DNA of 51,271 nt from Bordetella parapertussis (GCA_945883615.1 CAMCYB010000008.1:1-51271); one strand, 5' to 3'. Counted from the stretch's first letter, positions 17,359 through 26,607 are shown. A program made the numbers and translations. Notes: a model not told the origin generated them from the sequence alone.

Positions 17359-18342
17359 ATGTTTGCATTCATTGTTAGACGGCTCATTCAAGCCGTAATG
17401 GTCATGCTGGTTGTGGCCATGATTGCTTTTTATCTCTTTCAGTTTGTGGGCGACCCCGTATCAATTATGCTGGGTCAAGACGCCACTGATGCTGACCGTA
17501 TTCGATTAACGGCAGAACTGGGTTTAGACAAACCCGTGATTTTGCAGTTTTACCAATTTGTTTTGAACGCCGTACAAGGCGATTTTGGTATTTCATTGCG
17601 CCAAGGTCAAAATGTTTCCACATTATTGCTTGAGCGCATGCCAGCAACCTTTGAATTGTCTTTTGCAGCCGCTCTAATCGCGTTAGTTGTGGGTTTGCCG
17701 TTGGGGGTTTTTACCGCATTGCGGCGAAATAGTTCAATGGCTAATGCGATTTTGGCCTTTTCACTTTTAGGCGTTTCTTTGCCGACCTTTTTAATTGGTA
17801 TTCTATTCATACTTGTTTTTTCAGTTCAGCTCGGATGGCTGCCTAGTTATGGCCGCGGTGATGTTGTCAAAATAGGTTGGTGGTCAACGGGGCTATTAAC
17901 GGTAGATGGCTGGAAGCATTTAATACTGCCCGCTATTACGCTGTCGTTGTTTCAGCTTACGTTGGTGTTGCGTTTAGTGCGATCTGAAATGCTTGAGGTG
18001 TTGCGTGCTGATTACATTAAATTTGCGCGGGCGAGGGGTTTAACTAACCGGGCTATTCACTTTGGCCATGCCCTCAAGAACACCCTTGTTCCGGTTATCA
18101 CCATCACGGGGCTGCAACTCGGTGGCATTATTGCCTTTGCAATTGTGACCGAAACGGTATTTCAATGGCCGGGTATGGGGTTGCTATTTATTCAAGCCGT
18201 TCAGTTTGTTGACATACCGGTCATGGCTGCTTATCTATGCTTTATTGCACTCATTTTTGTTGTGATCAACTTAATAGTTGATTTACTTTATTTCGCAGTA
18301 GACCCCCGTTTGCGTAGTAGCGTCGGTCGAGGGGGGCACTAA
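17359..18342 (+). CDS. Peptide-type ABC transporter permease (DppB class)
   Basis: Inner-membrane subunit, 327 residues, about six helices. The N-terminus MFAFIVRRLIQAVMVMLVVAM and the following FVGDPV are typical of DppB/OppB. The coupling loop reads DYIKFARARGLTNRAIHFGH, then ALKNTLVPVIT. Ribosome site GAGGGG lies within a hairpin. Its stop overlaps the next start (TAATG). Confidence 0.93.
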   Translation: MFAFIVRRLIQAVMVMLVVAMIAFYLFQFVGDPVSIMLGQDATDADRIRLTAELGLDKPVILQFYQFVLNAVQGDFGISLRQGQNVSTLLLERMPATFELSFAAALIALVVGLPLGVFTALRRNSSMANAILAFSLLGVSLPTFLIGILFILVFSVQLGWLPSYGRGDVVKIGWWSTGLLTVDGWKHLILPAITLSLFQLTLVLRLVRSEMLEVLRADYIKFARARGLTNRAIHFGHALKNTLVPVITITGLQLGGIIAFAIVTETVFQWPGMGLLFIQAVQFVDIPVMAAYLCFIALIFVVINLIVDLLYFAVDPRLRSSVGRGGH

Positions 18343-19256
18343 TGGGTGATGCACTAAAGCGTTTTTGGCAAAGTGATTTGGCTTGGTCGTGGCGCCATTC
18401 AAATATTGCCATGATATCAACGGTCATTTTTGTATTGATGATGCTGGCTTCTTTTGGTGCGCCACTGATTGCGCCTCATAACCCCTTTGATTTGGCTACG
18501 CTTAATTTATTAGATGCTCTCAAACCCCCTGCGTGGAACGTTGATGGGCAAGCCACGTACCCTTTAGGTACTGACAGTCAAGGCCGCGATTTATTATCAG
18601 CCATGATGTATGGCATGCGGGTGTCTTTATTAATCGGCATTGCATCCGTTGCGTTATCGATGTTGGTTGGGGTGGTGTTGGGTTTGTTGGCGGGCTATGC
18701 GGGGGGCAGAATCGATGCCTTTATTATGCGTGTTGCTGATGTGCAGTTGTCGTTTCCCGCTATTTTGATTGCACTGTTGATTGATGGTGTCGCTCGAGCT
18801 GTGGTGCCTAGAGAGATGCATGATCTGATTGCCATTCCAGTTTTGATTGGTGCTATTGCCTTAGCAGGTTGGCCCCAATATGCCCGCACTGTACGCGGTT
18901 CAACGATGGTTGAAAAAAATCGTGAATATGTTCAAGCAGCCCGTGTGATTGGCATCAGTTCACCGGTCATCATGTTTCGTCATGTTTTGCCAAACGTCAT
19001 GGGCCCCGTGTTGGTCTTGGCAACCATTCATTTGGCAACTGCCATCATTACTGAGGCAACATTATCTTTCCTAGGGGTGGGTGTACCGCCGACCGAGCCC
19101 TCATTGGGTACCTTAATACGCGTTGGTAATGACTTCTTGTTTTCAGGCGAATGGTGGATCACTATCTTCCCGGGCTTGGCGCTTGTCTTGCTGGTTTTGT
19201 CAGTTAACTTATTGGGTGACTGGTTGCGTGATGCATTGAACCCAAGGTTGAGTTAA
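18342..19256 (+). CDS. Peptide-type ABC transporter permease (DppC class)
   Basis: Second membrane subunit, 304 residues. It has an N-terminal helix, the LGTDSQGRDLLSAMMYGMR motif typical of DppC/OppC, and the coupling loop EYVQAARVIGISSPVIMFRH. The start overlaps the previous stop by one base; the ATPase begins 4 bp after its stop. Confidence 0.93.
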   Translation: MGDALKRFWQSDLAWSWRHSNIAMISTVIFVLMMLASFGAPLIAPHNPFDLATLNLLDALKPPAWNVDGQATYPLGTDSQGRDLLSAMMYGMRVSLLIGIASVALSMLVGVVLGLLAGYAGGRIDAFIMRVADVQLSFPAILIALLIDGVARAVVPREMHDLIAIPVLIGAIALAGWPQYARTVRGSTMVEKNREYVQAARVIGISSPVIMFRHVLPNVMGPVLVLATIHLATAIITEATLSFLGVGVPPTEPSLGTLIRVGNDFLFSGEWWITIFPGLALVLLVLSVNLLGDWLRDALNPRLS

Positions 19257-19260
19257 CAAC

Positions 19261-20244
19261 ATGACGCCTATTCTTGAACTGCAAAACTTAAATGTTGAGT
19301 TTCCCACTCGACACGGTACGCTTAGGGCCCTTGATCACGTCTCGTTCTCTATTGCGCAGGGCGAGGTGGTCGGTGTCGTGGGTGAGTCGGGGGCGGGTAA
19401 GTCGCTCACGGGGGCCGCTATTATTGGGTTGCTTGAACCGCCTGGCCGTGTGTCGGGTGGGCAAATATTATTAGAAGGTCGCCGTATTGACCAATTGAAT
19501 GATGACCAAATGCGTTTGATTCGTGGTCGCGAAATAGGCGCGGTGTTTCAAGATCCGTTAACGTCTTTAAATCCACTTTATACGGTGGGTCAACAAATCA
19601 TTGAAACGATTTTGGCACACCTGCCGCTTACGCCAAAACAAGCTTTAACGCGAGCAATTGAGTTACTCGAGTCAACCGGCATTCCCGCTGCGCGTGAGCG
19701 AATCAATCATTACCCCCATCAATTTTCAGGGGGTATGCGTCAGCGTGTTGTGATTGCATTGGCTTTGGCCGCAGAGCCAAAACTGATTGTGGCTGACGAG
19801 CCCACGACGGCTCTTGATGTGTCGATTCAAGCACAAATTATTGAGCTGCTTAAACGTCTGTGTCGTGAGCAAGGTACGGCCGTTATGCTCATTACACACG
19901 ACATGGGTGTCATTGCTGAAACGGCTGATCGGGTTGTTGTGATGTATGCAGGCCGTGTGATTGAGGTGGGGGCGGTTCGAGATGTGATTCACAAACCCCA
20001 GCACCCTTATACGATTGGGTTAATGGGTTCTATACCTTCAATGTCGGCACATCAAACGCGCCTCATGCAAATTGATGGCAGCATGCCCCGCTTAAATGCC
20101 ATACCGGCAGGCTGTGCGTTTAACCCGAGGTGCGAGCGGGTCATGCCGATCTGTCGAATACACCGCCCTGAACTGATGGTGGCGCAAGCCTCACAAGCAG
20201 CCTGTTGGTTGCATGGGGAATTGAATGAGGTTAGCCATGAGTGA
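19261..20244 (+). CDS. Peptide-type ABC transporter ATPase (DppD class)
   Basis: First of two ATPases, 327 residues. Walker A GESGAGKS, signature FSGGMRQRVVIALA, Walker B LIVADEPTTALDV and His loop LITHDMGVIAE are all present. The C-terminal oligopeptide-transporter domain has the Cys pattern CAFNPRCERVMPICR; in E. coli DppD such cysteines hold an iron-sulphur cluster. It would pair with the next gene product as a heterodimer. Confidence 0.93.
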   Translation: MTPILELQNLNVEFPTRHGTLRALDHVSFSIAQGEVVGVVGESGAGKSLTGAAIIGLLEPPGRVSGGQILLEGRRIDQLNDDQMRLIRGREIGAVFQDPLTSLNPLYTVGQQIIETILAHLPLTPKQALTRAIELLESTGIPAARERINHYPHQFSGGMRQRVVIALALAAEPKLIVADEPTTALDVSIQAQIIELLKRLCREQGTAVMLITHDMGVIAETADRVVVMYAGRVIEVGAVRDVIHKPQHPYTIGLMGSIPSMSAHQTRLMQIDGSMPRLNAIPAGCAFNPRCERVMPICRIHRPELMVAQASQAACWLHGELNEVSHE

Positions 20245-21244
20245 CGTCACACCCCTCATTTGCGTCACTGACGCGACGCGCTGGTTTGATGTGTCGGCGC
20301 CGTGGCTTGAACGCGTAATCAGTCGTAAACCGCGCACAATACTTAAAGCAGTTGATGGCGTTTCATTTACCATCAACCGTGGGGAAACCTTGGCTTTAGT
20401 GGGTGAATCAGGGTGTGGAAAGTCAACCATCGCGCGTTTGTTGGTCGGTTTATATGATTTAACCCGTGGTGAAATTTTAATTGAAGGCCAGTCAATTCGT
20501 ACCATTCACGGCTCAAAAGGTAAGTTGTTACGCAAACGCTTACAAATGATTTTTCAAGACCCGTTTACAAGCTTAAACCCGCGTTGGCGTGTCGGTCGCA
20601 TTATTGCTGAACCTTTGGCTGCCCATACAAGTATGACGCGCGACGAGCAATGGGCTCGCGTTGATGTGTTGCTACGTCAAGTAGGGCTTGACCCGGCTGA
20701 TAAGTCTCGTTACCCGCATCAGTTTTCAGGGGGGCAAAGACAACGCATTTCAATTGCGCGTGCGCTCGCGGTAAACCCTGACTTTTTAGTTTGCGATGAG
20801 CCAACCTCTGCGCTAGATGTGTCGGTGCAAGCGCAAGTGCTCAACATCATGAAAGACCTTCAACGTGAATTGGGTCTGACTTATTTATTTATTTCACATA
20901 ATCTGGCTGTGGTGCACCATGTTGCTGACCGTGTTGGTGTGATGTACTTAGGTCGAATTGTTGAAATTGCAGACCGTGACACCTTGTTTGCCAACCCGCA
21001 ACACCCTTACACGCGCATGTTGCTTTCGGCTATTCCTGATATTTCAGGTTCAGGCCGCGCCCGCACGCCGGTTGCCGGCGAAGTGCCCAACCCACTTAAC
21101 CCCCCATCAGGCTGTACCTTTCACCCACGCTGCCCTTTTGTGCGGGAACAATGCCGAAAAGATGCCCCTGAGCGCATCGTTTTTAATGGCGTTGAAGTGG
21201 CTTGCCATGGCGTGGCTCAAGGTTGGCCGATGCAAACGAACTGA
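20237..21244 (+). CDS. Peptide-type ABC transporter ATPase (DppF class)
   Basis: Second ATPase, 335 residues from the ATG at 20237. I prefer this start to 20225 because GAGG at 20227-20230 is correctly spaced; it overlaps the previous stop by 8 bp. Walker A GESGCGKST, signature FSGGQRQRISIARA, Walker [14 protein letters not shown]. The C-terminal domain carries CTFHPRCPFVREQC. Last gene of the importer operon. Confidence 0.93.
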   Translation: MSDVTPLICVTDATRWFDVSAPWLERVISRKPRTILKAVDGVSFTINRGETLALVGESGCGKSTIARLLVGLYDLTRGEILIEGQSIRTIHGSKGKLLRKRLQMIFQDPFTSLNPRWRVGRIIAEPLAAHTSMTRDEQWARVDVLLRQVGLDPADKSRYPHQFSGGQRQRISIARALAVNPDFLVCDEPTSALDVSVQAQVLNIMKDLQRELGLTYLFISHNLAVVHHVADRVGVMYLGRIVEIADRDTLFANPQHPYTRMLLSAIPDISGSGRARTPVAGEVPNPLNPPSGCTFHPRCPFVREQCRKDAPERIVFNGVEVACHGVAQGWPMQTN

Positions 21245-21282
21245 CGCTACAATAGCGCCAACTAAAAACTTGAGTTGTTTTT
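21245..21282 (+). promoter_or_regulatory. tonB promoter region with inverted repeat
   Basis: TACAAT at 21248-21253 is a likely -10 box, with a poor TTGGCC (21223-21228) 19 bp upstream. It lies within an inverted repeat, CGCTA-CAA-TAGCG (21245-21257). Just after, CAACT (21259-21263) and AGTTG (21273-21277) followed by five T form a weak terminator-like hairpin ahead of the GTG. No clear Fur box is seen. Confidence 0.35.
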
Positions 21283-22188
21283 GTGTCATTCTCTTTCAAA
21301 CCCAAACCGCTGATTTCTTCGCGAGCATTATGGCTGACCGTTTTGGCGGTGATTGCCATACATGCTCTGGTTTTTGCTTTGTACGAATGGCGTTCATTGC
21401 AACTTAAGCGTGAACCTTTGACAGAAATTTCAGTTGAGTTGGGTGATGCCGTTATGCCAGCACCCGAGCCCAAACCTGAGCCCAAACCTGAGCCCAAACC
21501 CGAGCCTAAACCCGAGCCTAAACCCGAGCCCAAGCCCGAGCCCAAGCCCGAGCCCAAGCCCGAGCCTAAACCCGAGCCCAAACCTGAGCCTAAACCCGAG
21601 CCCAAACCTGAGCCTAAACCCGAGCCCAAACCTGAGCCTAAACCTGAGCCCAAACCTGAGCCCAAACCTGAGCCCAAACCTGAGCCCAAACCTGAGCCCA
21701 AACCTGAGCCTAAACCTGAGCCTAAACCTGAGCCTAAACCTGAGCCTAAACCTGAGCCTAAACCTGAGCCTAAACCTGAGCCTAAGAAGGCTGAACCCGA
21801 GCCCAAGAAGGCCGAACCTAAACAGGCCCCTGCACCTAAGGCAACGCCCAATACTGCGCCCAACGACCTGAATGAGTTTTTAGGTGGTGGTTTAGCTGGC
21901 CTAAAGCAACCCACTTACAGCGACTCAAGTTTAAAAAACCCTGCGCCTGTTTATCCTCCTGAAGCGTTACGACAACGCATTGAGGGAACGGTCGTGGTTT
22001 ACACAGAAGCTTTACCCAATGGTGAAAGTGGTCAAGTTTCATTGGCCCAAAGTAGCGGCCATCGTATTCTTGATGATGCTGCCATAGCCACCATAAAAAA
22101 ATGGCGATTCACACCCGGCACACAGCACGGTCGTGCAACGACGCAGTGGGTGCAAATTCCGATTACCTTTCGAATTGAACAGCGCTAG
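21283..22188 (+). CDS. tonB: TonB energy transducer with long Pro-Glu-Lys spacer
   Basis: Couples the proton motive force, through ExbBD, to outer-membrane receptors. The start is GTG; a close ribosome site is lacking. Residues about 14-34 form the membrane anchor ([20 protein letters not shown]). Residues 62-165 are 26 uninterrupted copies of EPKP, then [14 protein letters not shown]. The C-terminal domain (about 214-301) has the TonB fold motifs [18 protein letters not shown] and [13 protein letters not shown]. The 301-residue length exceeds E. coli TonB (239) mainly because of the repeat, which spans the periplasm. exbB and exbD follow at once. Confidence 0.95.
   Translation: MSFSFKPKPLISSRALWLTVLAVIAIHALVFALYEWRSLQLKREPLTEISVELGDAVMPAPEPKPEPKPEPKPEPKPEPKPEPKPEPKPEPKPEPKPEPKPEPKPEPKPEPKPEPKPEPKPEPKPEPKPEPKPEPKPEPKPEPKPEPKPEPKPEPKPEPKPEPKPEPKKAEPEPKKAEPKQAPAPKATPNTAPNDLNEFLGGGLAGLKQPTYSDSSLKNPAPVYPPEALRQRIEGTVVVYTEALPNGESGQVSLAQSSGHRILDDAAIATIKKWRFTPGTQHGRATTQWVQIPITFRIEQR
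21466..21777 (+). repeat. 26 tandem 12-bp units within tonB
   Basis: GARCCYAARCCY repeated 26 times, with only synonymous third-position changes (cct/ccc, aaa/aag). The last part consists of identical GAGCCTAAACCT copies, pointing to recent expansion. The unit is a multiple of three, so copy changes keep the frame. Confidence 0.97.
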
Positions 22189-22198
22189 GAGCACTCTC

Positions 22199-22855
22199 TT
22201 GAATTCTTATATTGTTGACATCACATTGCTAGCCTTGCTAGTGCTTTCTATTATCACGTGGTCAGTTGGCATCGTGAAATATTTATCGATTAAAAAAGAG
22301 CGCATCGCCTCTGCTCGGTTTGAAGCTGCCTTTAAACAAAGCAGAACTTGGGAAGGTGTTGTAAACGCCACCCGTACGGCCAGTTTGCCTGATAGTGATT
22401 TAGCAGAGCTCGCTCGCACCGGCGTGGCAACCTGTGCTGAACTGAGTAGCTTTGACCATAATCGTCATGCCTTAAGTTCATTGAGCGAGCTGCTTGATCG
22501 GGCTTTAATGCAACGGGTTGCTCAAATTGCACGTACCCGCGAGCGGGGTCTGTCGGTTTTAGCAAGTATTGGTTCAATTGCCCCGTTTGTTGGTTTGTTT
22601 GGTACGGTCTGGGGCATTATGAATGCCCTGATCGGCATTAGTGCGGCAGGTCAGGCCAGTATTGATGTGGTGGCAGGCCCTATCGGCGAAGCCCTTATCG
22701 CAACTGCAGTGGGTATCGTGACAGCGATTCCAGCGGTGATGATCTATAACTATTATGTGCGTCAAATGCGTGTTCGTGTTACAGAGCTCGAGGCCTTTAA
22801 TGAAGATTTTTTGCGCTTGGCTATGAAAAGCGAAACGCTTTGGGGTAAATCATGA
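22199..22855 (+). CDS. exbB: ExbB/TolQ-family proton channel subunit
   Basis: Forms the proton channel with ExbD and drives TonB. I place the start at TTG 22199: AGGAG at 22187-22191 is spaced ideally, and the protein then opens NSYIVDITLLALLVLSIITW, an ExbB-like first helix. The longer reading from 22133 lies inside tonB. 218 residues, three membrane helices, with the conserved region LASIGSIAPFVGLFGTVWGI and GPIGEALIATAVGIVTAIPA. ATGA overlap with exbD. Confidence 0.93.
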   Translation: MNSYIVDITLLALLVLSIITWSVGIVKYLSIKKERIASARFEAAFKQSRTWEGVVNATRTASLPDSDLAELARTGVATCAELSSFDHNRHALSSLSELLDRALMQRVAQIARTRERGLSVLASIGSIAPFVGLFGTVWGIMNALIGISAAGQASIDVVAGPIGEALIATAVGIVTAIPAVMIYNYYVRQMRVRVTELEAFNEDFLRLAMKSETLWGKS

Positions 22856-23289
22856 AATCGTCAAATGACACCGATGGCTTAATGTCAGAAATCAACGTCA
22901 CACCGCTTGTCGATGTCATGCTGGTGTTACTTGTTGTATTTATTGTGACTGCGCCACTGTTGGTGCCGCAAAGTTTAAAGATCACCTTGCCTGAAACTGA
23001 GCGCGTCAAAAGTTCAAGTTCTGTTTCATTAGCCATTGAGAATACGCGCCTGATTATTCAAGCCGACGGCACACTCGTTTATGACAATAAGACTGTAAAT
23101 GATGCGGAATTGGCTACTTTTTTACGAACCAAAGCGCTTGAGCCAAATTTTCAGTTATTTGTTGAGTCAGACGAGGCCGTAAAGTATGGTCGCGTAGCTC
23201 AAATTATGGCAATTGCCAAAAATGCAGGTATTCCACGTATTTCATTTTTGACTTTGCCACAAACGGGCGCGTCTAAAGAGAAAAAATAA
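22852..23289 (+). CDS. exbD: ExbD/TolR-family subunit
   Basis: Partner of ExbB; 145 residues with one N-terminal helix. The motif SEINVTPLVDVMLVLLVVFIV carries the membrane aspartate (LVDVML) needed for proton movement. The periplasmic part follows. It starts within the exbB stop (ATGA), so it is translationally coupled. Confidence 0.93.
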   Translation: MKSSNDTDGLMSEINVTPLVDVMLVLLVVFIVTAPLLVPQSLKITLPETERVKSSSSVSLAIENTRLIIQADGTLVYDNKTVNDAELATFLRTKALEPNFQLFVESDEAVKYGRVAQIMAIAKNAGIPRISFLTLPQTGASKEKK

Positions 23290-23339
23290 TAAAGAATAAA
23301 TCTCATTAAGTGAAAAACTGAAAAAAAACGAGACTTTGG

Positions 23340-23894
23340 TTAGTGCCTGGTGGGTGGCTTTTGGGCATCATTACTCGTGCCAAAACCCGTGTTGAACGCA
23401 TCATCAATATTTGAATCATCATCACTTTCGTCAACATCACTTTCTTCAGCCTCAATATCATCTTCAATGTATTCAGGTTCAACAATTGAAAATGGCAGCA
23501 ATGCGTCAAGCGTTGGTGAGGTATCAACCACTTCACCGGTTGAATCAAGTTTTACATAACGCTCGTCGTCGTATTCAGTGATTTGAATTGACCACAAATA
23601 ACTGCAATCGTAGGGTTGGTCGCTGGCCTCAATGCCACCCGTTCCACCCAAAAGCCGGGCATCTTTACCGCCTAATTGCACAAGTAAAGAGCCCTCTTTA
23701 GGGGTTTCATCAACGGCTAAAGCTTGGGCAAAAATAACCCATTCGGCCCCTTCACTTTCACCGACCTCAGCCAAAACAGCTGCGCCCAAATAGGCACTCA
23801 GTGAATCAGCCGTTTTACCCAATAAAATAAGGTCTTGGGCTGAAAATATTAGCGGTGTGGGTTCAGTCTCGTAGGGTGGGTTGTGAGTTGTCAT
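23340..23894 (-). CDS. Acidic protein of unknown function (184 aa)
   Basis: Not recognised. No signal peptide or membrane segment; likely cytoplasmic. The first 130 residues look globular (SAQDLILLGKTADSLSAYLG, EWVIFAQALAVDE). The tail from about 137 is very acidic, with EYIEDDIEAEESDVDESDDD, then a short polar end. No Shine-Dalgarno site precedes the ATG. It converges on exbD and is divergent from ettA. The acidic tail could bind basic partners, as in nucleic-acid mimics or chaperones, but that is speculation. Confidence 0.7.
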   Translation of the reverse strand: MTTHNPPYETEPTPLIFSAQDLILLGKTADSLSAYLGAAVLAEVGESEGAEWVIFAQALAVDETPKEGSLLVQLGGKDARLLGGTGGIEASDQPYDCSYLWSIQITEYDDERYVKLDSTGEVVDTSPTLDALLPFSIVEPEYIEDDIEAEESDVDESDDDSNIDDAFNTGFGTSNDAQKPPTRH

Positions 23895-24012
23895 ATTTAG
23901 ATATTTAAAAATTTTAACTATAAACGGTCAGACGTTAACATAGCTTCAGAGACAGCCTACAATAACGCTAATTTCTTTATTTTCAATCATTTTGCTTTAG
24001 GCACGATTAAAC

Positions 24013-25686
24013 ATGGCTCAGTACGTTTACACAATGAACCGGGTGGGTAAAACAGTCCCCCCTAAGAAACAAATTTTGCGCGATATTTCTTTGTCGTTTT
24101 TCCCTGGTGCCAAAATTGGTGTGCTGGGTGTAAACGGTTCAGGTAAATCTACGCTGCTTAAAATTATGGCGGGTCTTGATAAAGAGATCGATGGCGAAGC
24201 GATACCGATGGCGGGTTTAAATATTGGTTACTTGTCGCAAGAGCCAATTCTTAACCCAGAGCATACGGTGCGTGAATCAGTTGAAGAAGGCCTAGGGCCT
24301 GTCACAGCTGCCCGTAAACGCCTTGATCAAGTCTATGCCGCCTACGCTGAGCCCGATGCTGATTTTGATGCGTTAGCAGCCGAGCAAGCAGACCTTGAAG
24401 CGGTTATTTCTGCCGCCGCCTCAAGTGGTTCTGATGACATCAATACGCAAATGGAAATTGCTGCCGATGCCCTGCGACTCGCCCCTTGGGACGCCAAAAT
24501 AGGTCCCTTATCGGGTGGTGAAAAACGTCGTGTCGCCTTGTGCCGTTTATTGTTGTCAAAGCCTGACATGTTGCTGCTCGACGAGCCGACCAACCACCTT
24601 GATGCTGAAAGTGTTGACTGGTTAGAGATGTATCTTCAAAAGTTTCCGGGTACTGTGGTGGCGGTCACCCACGACCGTTACTTTTTAGACAATGCCGCCG
24701 AATGGATTCTCGAACTCGATCGCGGTCACGGCATTCCCTGGAAAGGTAATTACAGCACTTGGCTTGAACAAAAAGGCACGCGTTTAAAACAAGAAGAGTC
24801 TTCAGAGTCAGCGCGTCAAAAAACCATTGCCAAAGAACTTGAGTGGGTACGTCAAAACCCTAAAGGTCGCCAAGCTAAGGCTAAAGCGCGTATGGCACGC
24901 TTTGAAGAGCTGTCATCGCACGAATACCAAAAACGTAACGAAACCTCTGAAATTTTTATACCGGTTGCTGAACGTTTAGGCAACGAAGCAATTGAGTTTA
25001 AAGGTGTCAGCAAAGCATTTGGTGATCGTTTATTGATCGATAATTTAAGTTTTAAAGTGCCACCTGGGGCCATTGTGGGCATTATTGGCCCCAACGGTGC
25101 CGGTAAGTCAACGCTGTTTCGCATGATTTCTGGTCAAGAAACCCCCGATTCAGGCGAAGTGGTTGTGGGGCAAACCGTTAAGCTTGCCATTGTTGATCAG
25201 TCACGCGACGAATTGCCAGACGACAAAACAGTCTTTGACGCTATTTCTGATGGTGCAGACTTGCTGACTATTGGCCGTTTTGAAATGCCAACCCGAGCTT
25301 ATTTAGGTCGTTTTAACTTTAAGGGTAGTGATCAAACTAAGCGCGTGGGCCAATTATCTGGGGGTGAGCGCGGTCGCTTACATATGGCTAAAACGTTACT
25401 CAAAGGTGGCAACGTCTTAATGCTTGATGAGCCCTCTAACGACCTTGATGTTGAAACCTTACGTGCCTTAGAAGACGCTTTACTTGAGTTCGCGGGCTCA
25501 ATCATGGTGATTAGTCATGATCGTTGGTTTCTTGACCGTGTTGCCACCCATATATTGGCGTTTGAAGGAAACTCTCAAGTTGTATTTTTTGATGGTAACT
25601 ATCAAGAGTATGAAGCTGACAAACGCAAGCGTTTAGGTGAAAATGGCGCTGCGCCCAAACGTTTACGCTATAAACCGTTAATGTAA
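24013..25686 (+). CDS. ettA: Energy-dependent translational throttle protein (ABC-F)
   Basis: Ribosome-binding ABC-F ATPase that gates the first elongation step according to ATP level. 557 residues with two ATPase domains. Domain 1: GVNGSGKST, LSGGEKRRVALCRLL, LLLDEPTNHLD. Inter-domain P-site tRNA interaction segment near residues 245-300 (WLEQKGTRLKQEE, KGRQAKAKARMARFEEL). Domain 2: GPNGAGKST, LSGGERGRLHMAKTL, LMLDEPSNDLD. The opening YVYTMNRVGKTVPPKKQILR and the closing KRLRYKPLM are specific to EttA. A hydrolase gene follows after 27 bp. Confidence 0.96.
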   Translation: MAQYVYTMNRVGKTVPPKKQILRDISLSFFPGAKIGVLGVNGSGKSTLLKIMAGLDKEIDGEAIPMAGLNIGYLSQEPILNPEHTVRESVEEGLGPVTAARKRLDQVYAAYAEPDADFDALAAEQADLEAVISAAASSGSDDINTQMEIAADALRLAPWDAKIGPLSGGEKRRVALCRLLLSKPDMLLLDEPTNHLDAESVDWLEMYLQKFPGTVVAVTHDRYFLDNAAEWILELDRGHGIPWKGNYSTWLEQKGTRLKQEESSESARQKTIAKELEWVRQNPKGRQAKAKARMARFEELSSHEYQKRNETSEIFIPVAERLGNEAIEFKGVSKAFGDRLLIDNLSFKVPPGAIVGIIGPNGAGKSTLFRMISGQETPDSGEVVVGQTVKLAIVDQSRDELPDDKTVFDAISDGADLLTIGRFEMPTRAYLGRFNFKGSDQTKRVGQLSGGERGRLHMAKTLLKGGNVLMLDEPSNDLDVETLRALEDALLEFAGSIMVISHDRWFLDRVATHILAFEGNSQVVFFDGNYQEYEADKRKRLGENGAAPKRLRYKPLM

Positions 25687-25713
25687 CGATATCGTTTTTC
25701 ATCAGAGGTCAGT

Positions 25714-26265
25714 ATGCGCTTAAACCCCGATACCTCTTTGGTACTGATTATTGATATGCAAGAAAAGCTGATGCGCGCTATGCATGGGGCCTCTGCTCAA
25801 ATTGCAACCGTTGATCGACTTGCGCAATGTGCCCACATCATGGGCATACCCGTTTGGGCAACTGAGCATGTCGTTGAAAAAATCGGTGCCACGGTTGATC
25901 CCGTCGGTCAGCAGATTCAAAATCGCTTGTATAAAACTTATTTTGATGCCACCCGAGAAACAAGCTTTGACGGGTGGCTACCTAACGATCGTTCGCAAAT
26001 ATTGGTGATGGGATCAGAAACCCATGTCTGTGTGATGCAAACCGTACTAGGCATGCTCGAGCAAGGTCAAGATGTGTGGGTGGTTGAAGATGGCTGTTCT
26101 TCGCGCTCACCGGCCGACCGTCAGGCGGGCTTGGCGCGTATGCAGGCAGCGGGAGCAAAGCTCATTAGCGCTGAAATGCCTATGTTTGAATGGGTGCAAG
26201 ACAGTCAAGATGCACGGTTTAGATCAGTGGTTTCAGTGGTGAAATCTAGACAGTCGCCTGAATAA
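25714..26265 (+). CDS. Isochorismatase-family cysteine hydrolase
   Basis: A 183-residue hydrolase of the YcaC/isochorismatase-like superfamily. The catalytic triad can be assigned: Asp in LVLIIDMQEKLM, Lys in RLYKTYFDATRE, Cys in VMGSETHVCVMQTVLGML. Substrate is unknown; small relatives act on amides or are uncharacterised. GAGG gives a ribosome site. It is 27 bp after ettA and likely co-transcribed. Confidence 0.85.
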   Translation: MRLNPDTSLVLIIDMQEKLMRAMHGASAQIATVDRLAQCAHIMGIPVWATEHVVEKIGATVDPVGQQIQNRLYKTYFDATRETSFDGWLPNDRSQILVMGSETHVCVMQTVLGMLEQGQDVWVVEDGCSSRSPADRQAGLARMQAAGAKLISAEMPMFEWVQDSQDARFRSVVSVVKSRQSPE

Positions 26266-26303
26266 CATTTTTAAAAAAAACCGTACCGATCAACTTAAAG
26301 CCA

Positions 26304-26333
26304 GTCGCCGACGCAAGAGCTTGTGCCGGCGAC
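26304..26333. terminator. Hairpin between convergent genes
   Basis: GTCGCCG (26304-26310) pairs with CGGCGAC (26327-26333), with an inner GCAAG/CTTGT stem. It lies between the ends of the hydrolase gene and minE. T-runs are weak, so bidirectional termination is only likely. Confidence 0.5.
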
Positions 26334-26346
26334 CTGTTGCAACTGT

Positions 26347-26607
26347 TTAGTTCTGTTGTTGCATTTCAATTTTGACTTCAAGTACCTCAAGTTGACCTTG
26401 TCTTTCAAGATTAACTTTAATGTCTTCAGGGTTGATTTTGACATACTTAGAAATTACTTCCAAAAGCTCTTTTTGCAACTGAGGTAAGTAATTTGGCGTG
26501 CCATTGTCGCCGTTGACGCGCTCGTGCGCCAAAATAATACGTAAACGTTCTTTCGCAACATTTGCCGTATTCTTTTTTTCGCCTAGAAAAAATGATAAAA
26601 ATGACAT
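26347..26607 (-). CDS. minE: Cell division topological specificity factor MinE
   Basis: Drives MinD off the membrane and creates pole-to-pole oscillation. 86 residues from the ATG at 26607 ([20 protein letters not shown]), which overlaps the minD stop by one base (TAATG). A longer reading with MARGEI would lie inside minD and is rejected. The anti-MinCD helix ([13 protein letters not shown]) and the C-terminal dimer domain are both present. Confidence 0.96.
   Translation of the reverse strand: MSFLSFFLGEKKNTANVAKERLRIILAHERVNGDNGTPNYLPQLQKELLEVISKYVKINPEDIKVNLERQGQLEVLEVKIEMQQQN

Noticed and set aside
21466..21777. Possible CRISPR array
   Set aside because: The 12-bp units are contiguous without spacers and code for part of TonB.
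21434..21871. Plus-strand Pro/Asn/Ser repeat frame
   Set aside because: Another frame of the same tonB repeat.
21183..21914. Long minus-strand frame coding for a (LGSG)n protein
   Set aside because: It is the reverse reading of the 12-bp repeat in tonB. Any in-frame repeat of this kind opens a frame on the other strand; there is no ribosome site or family match.
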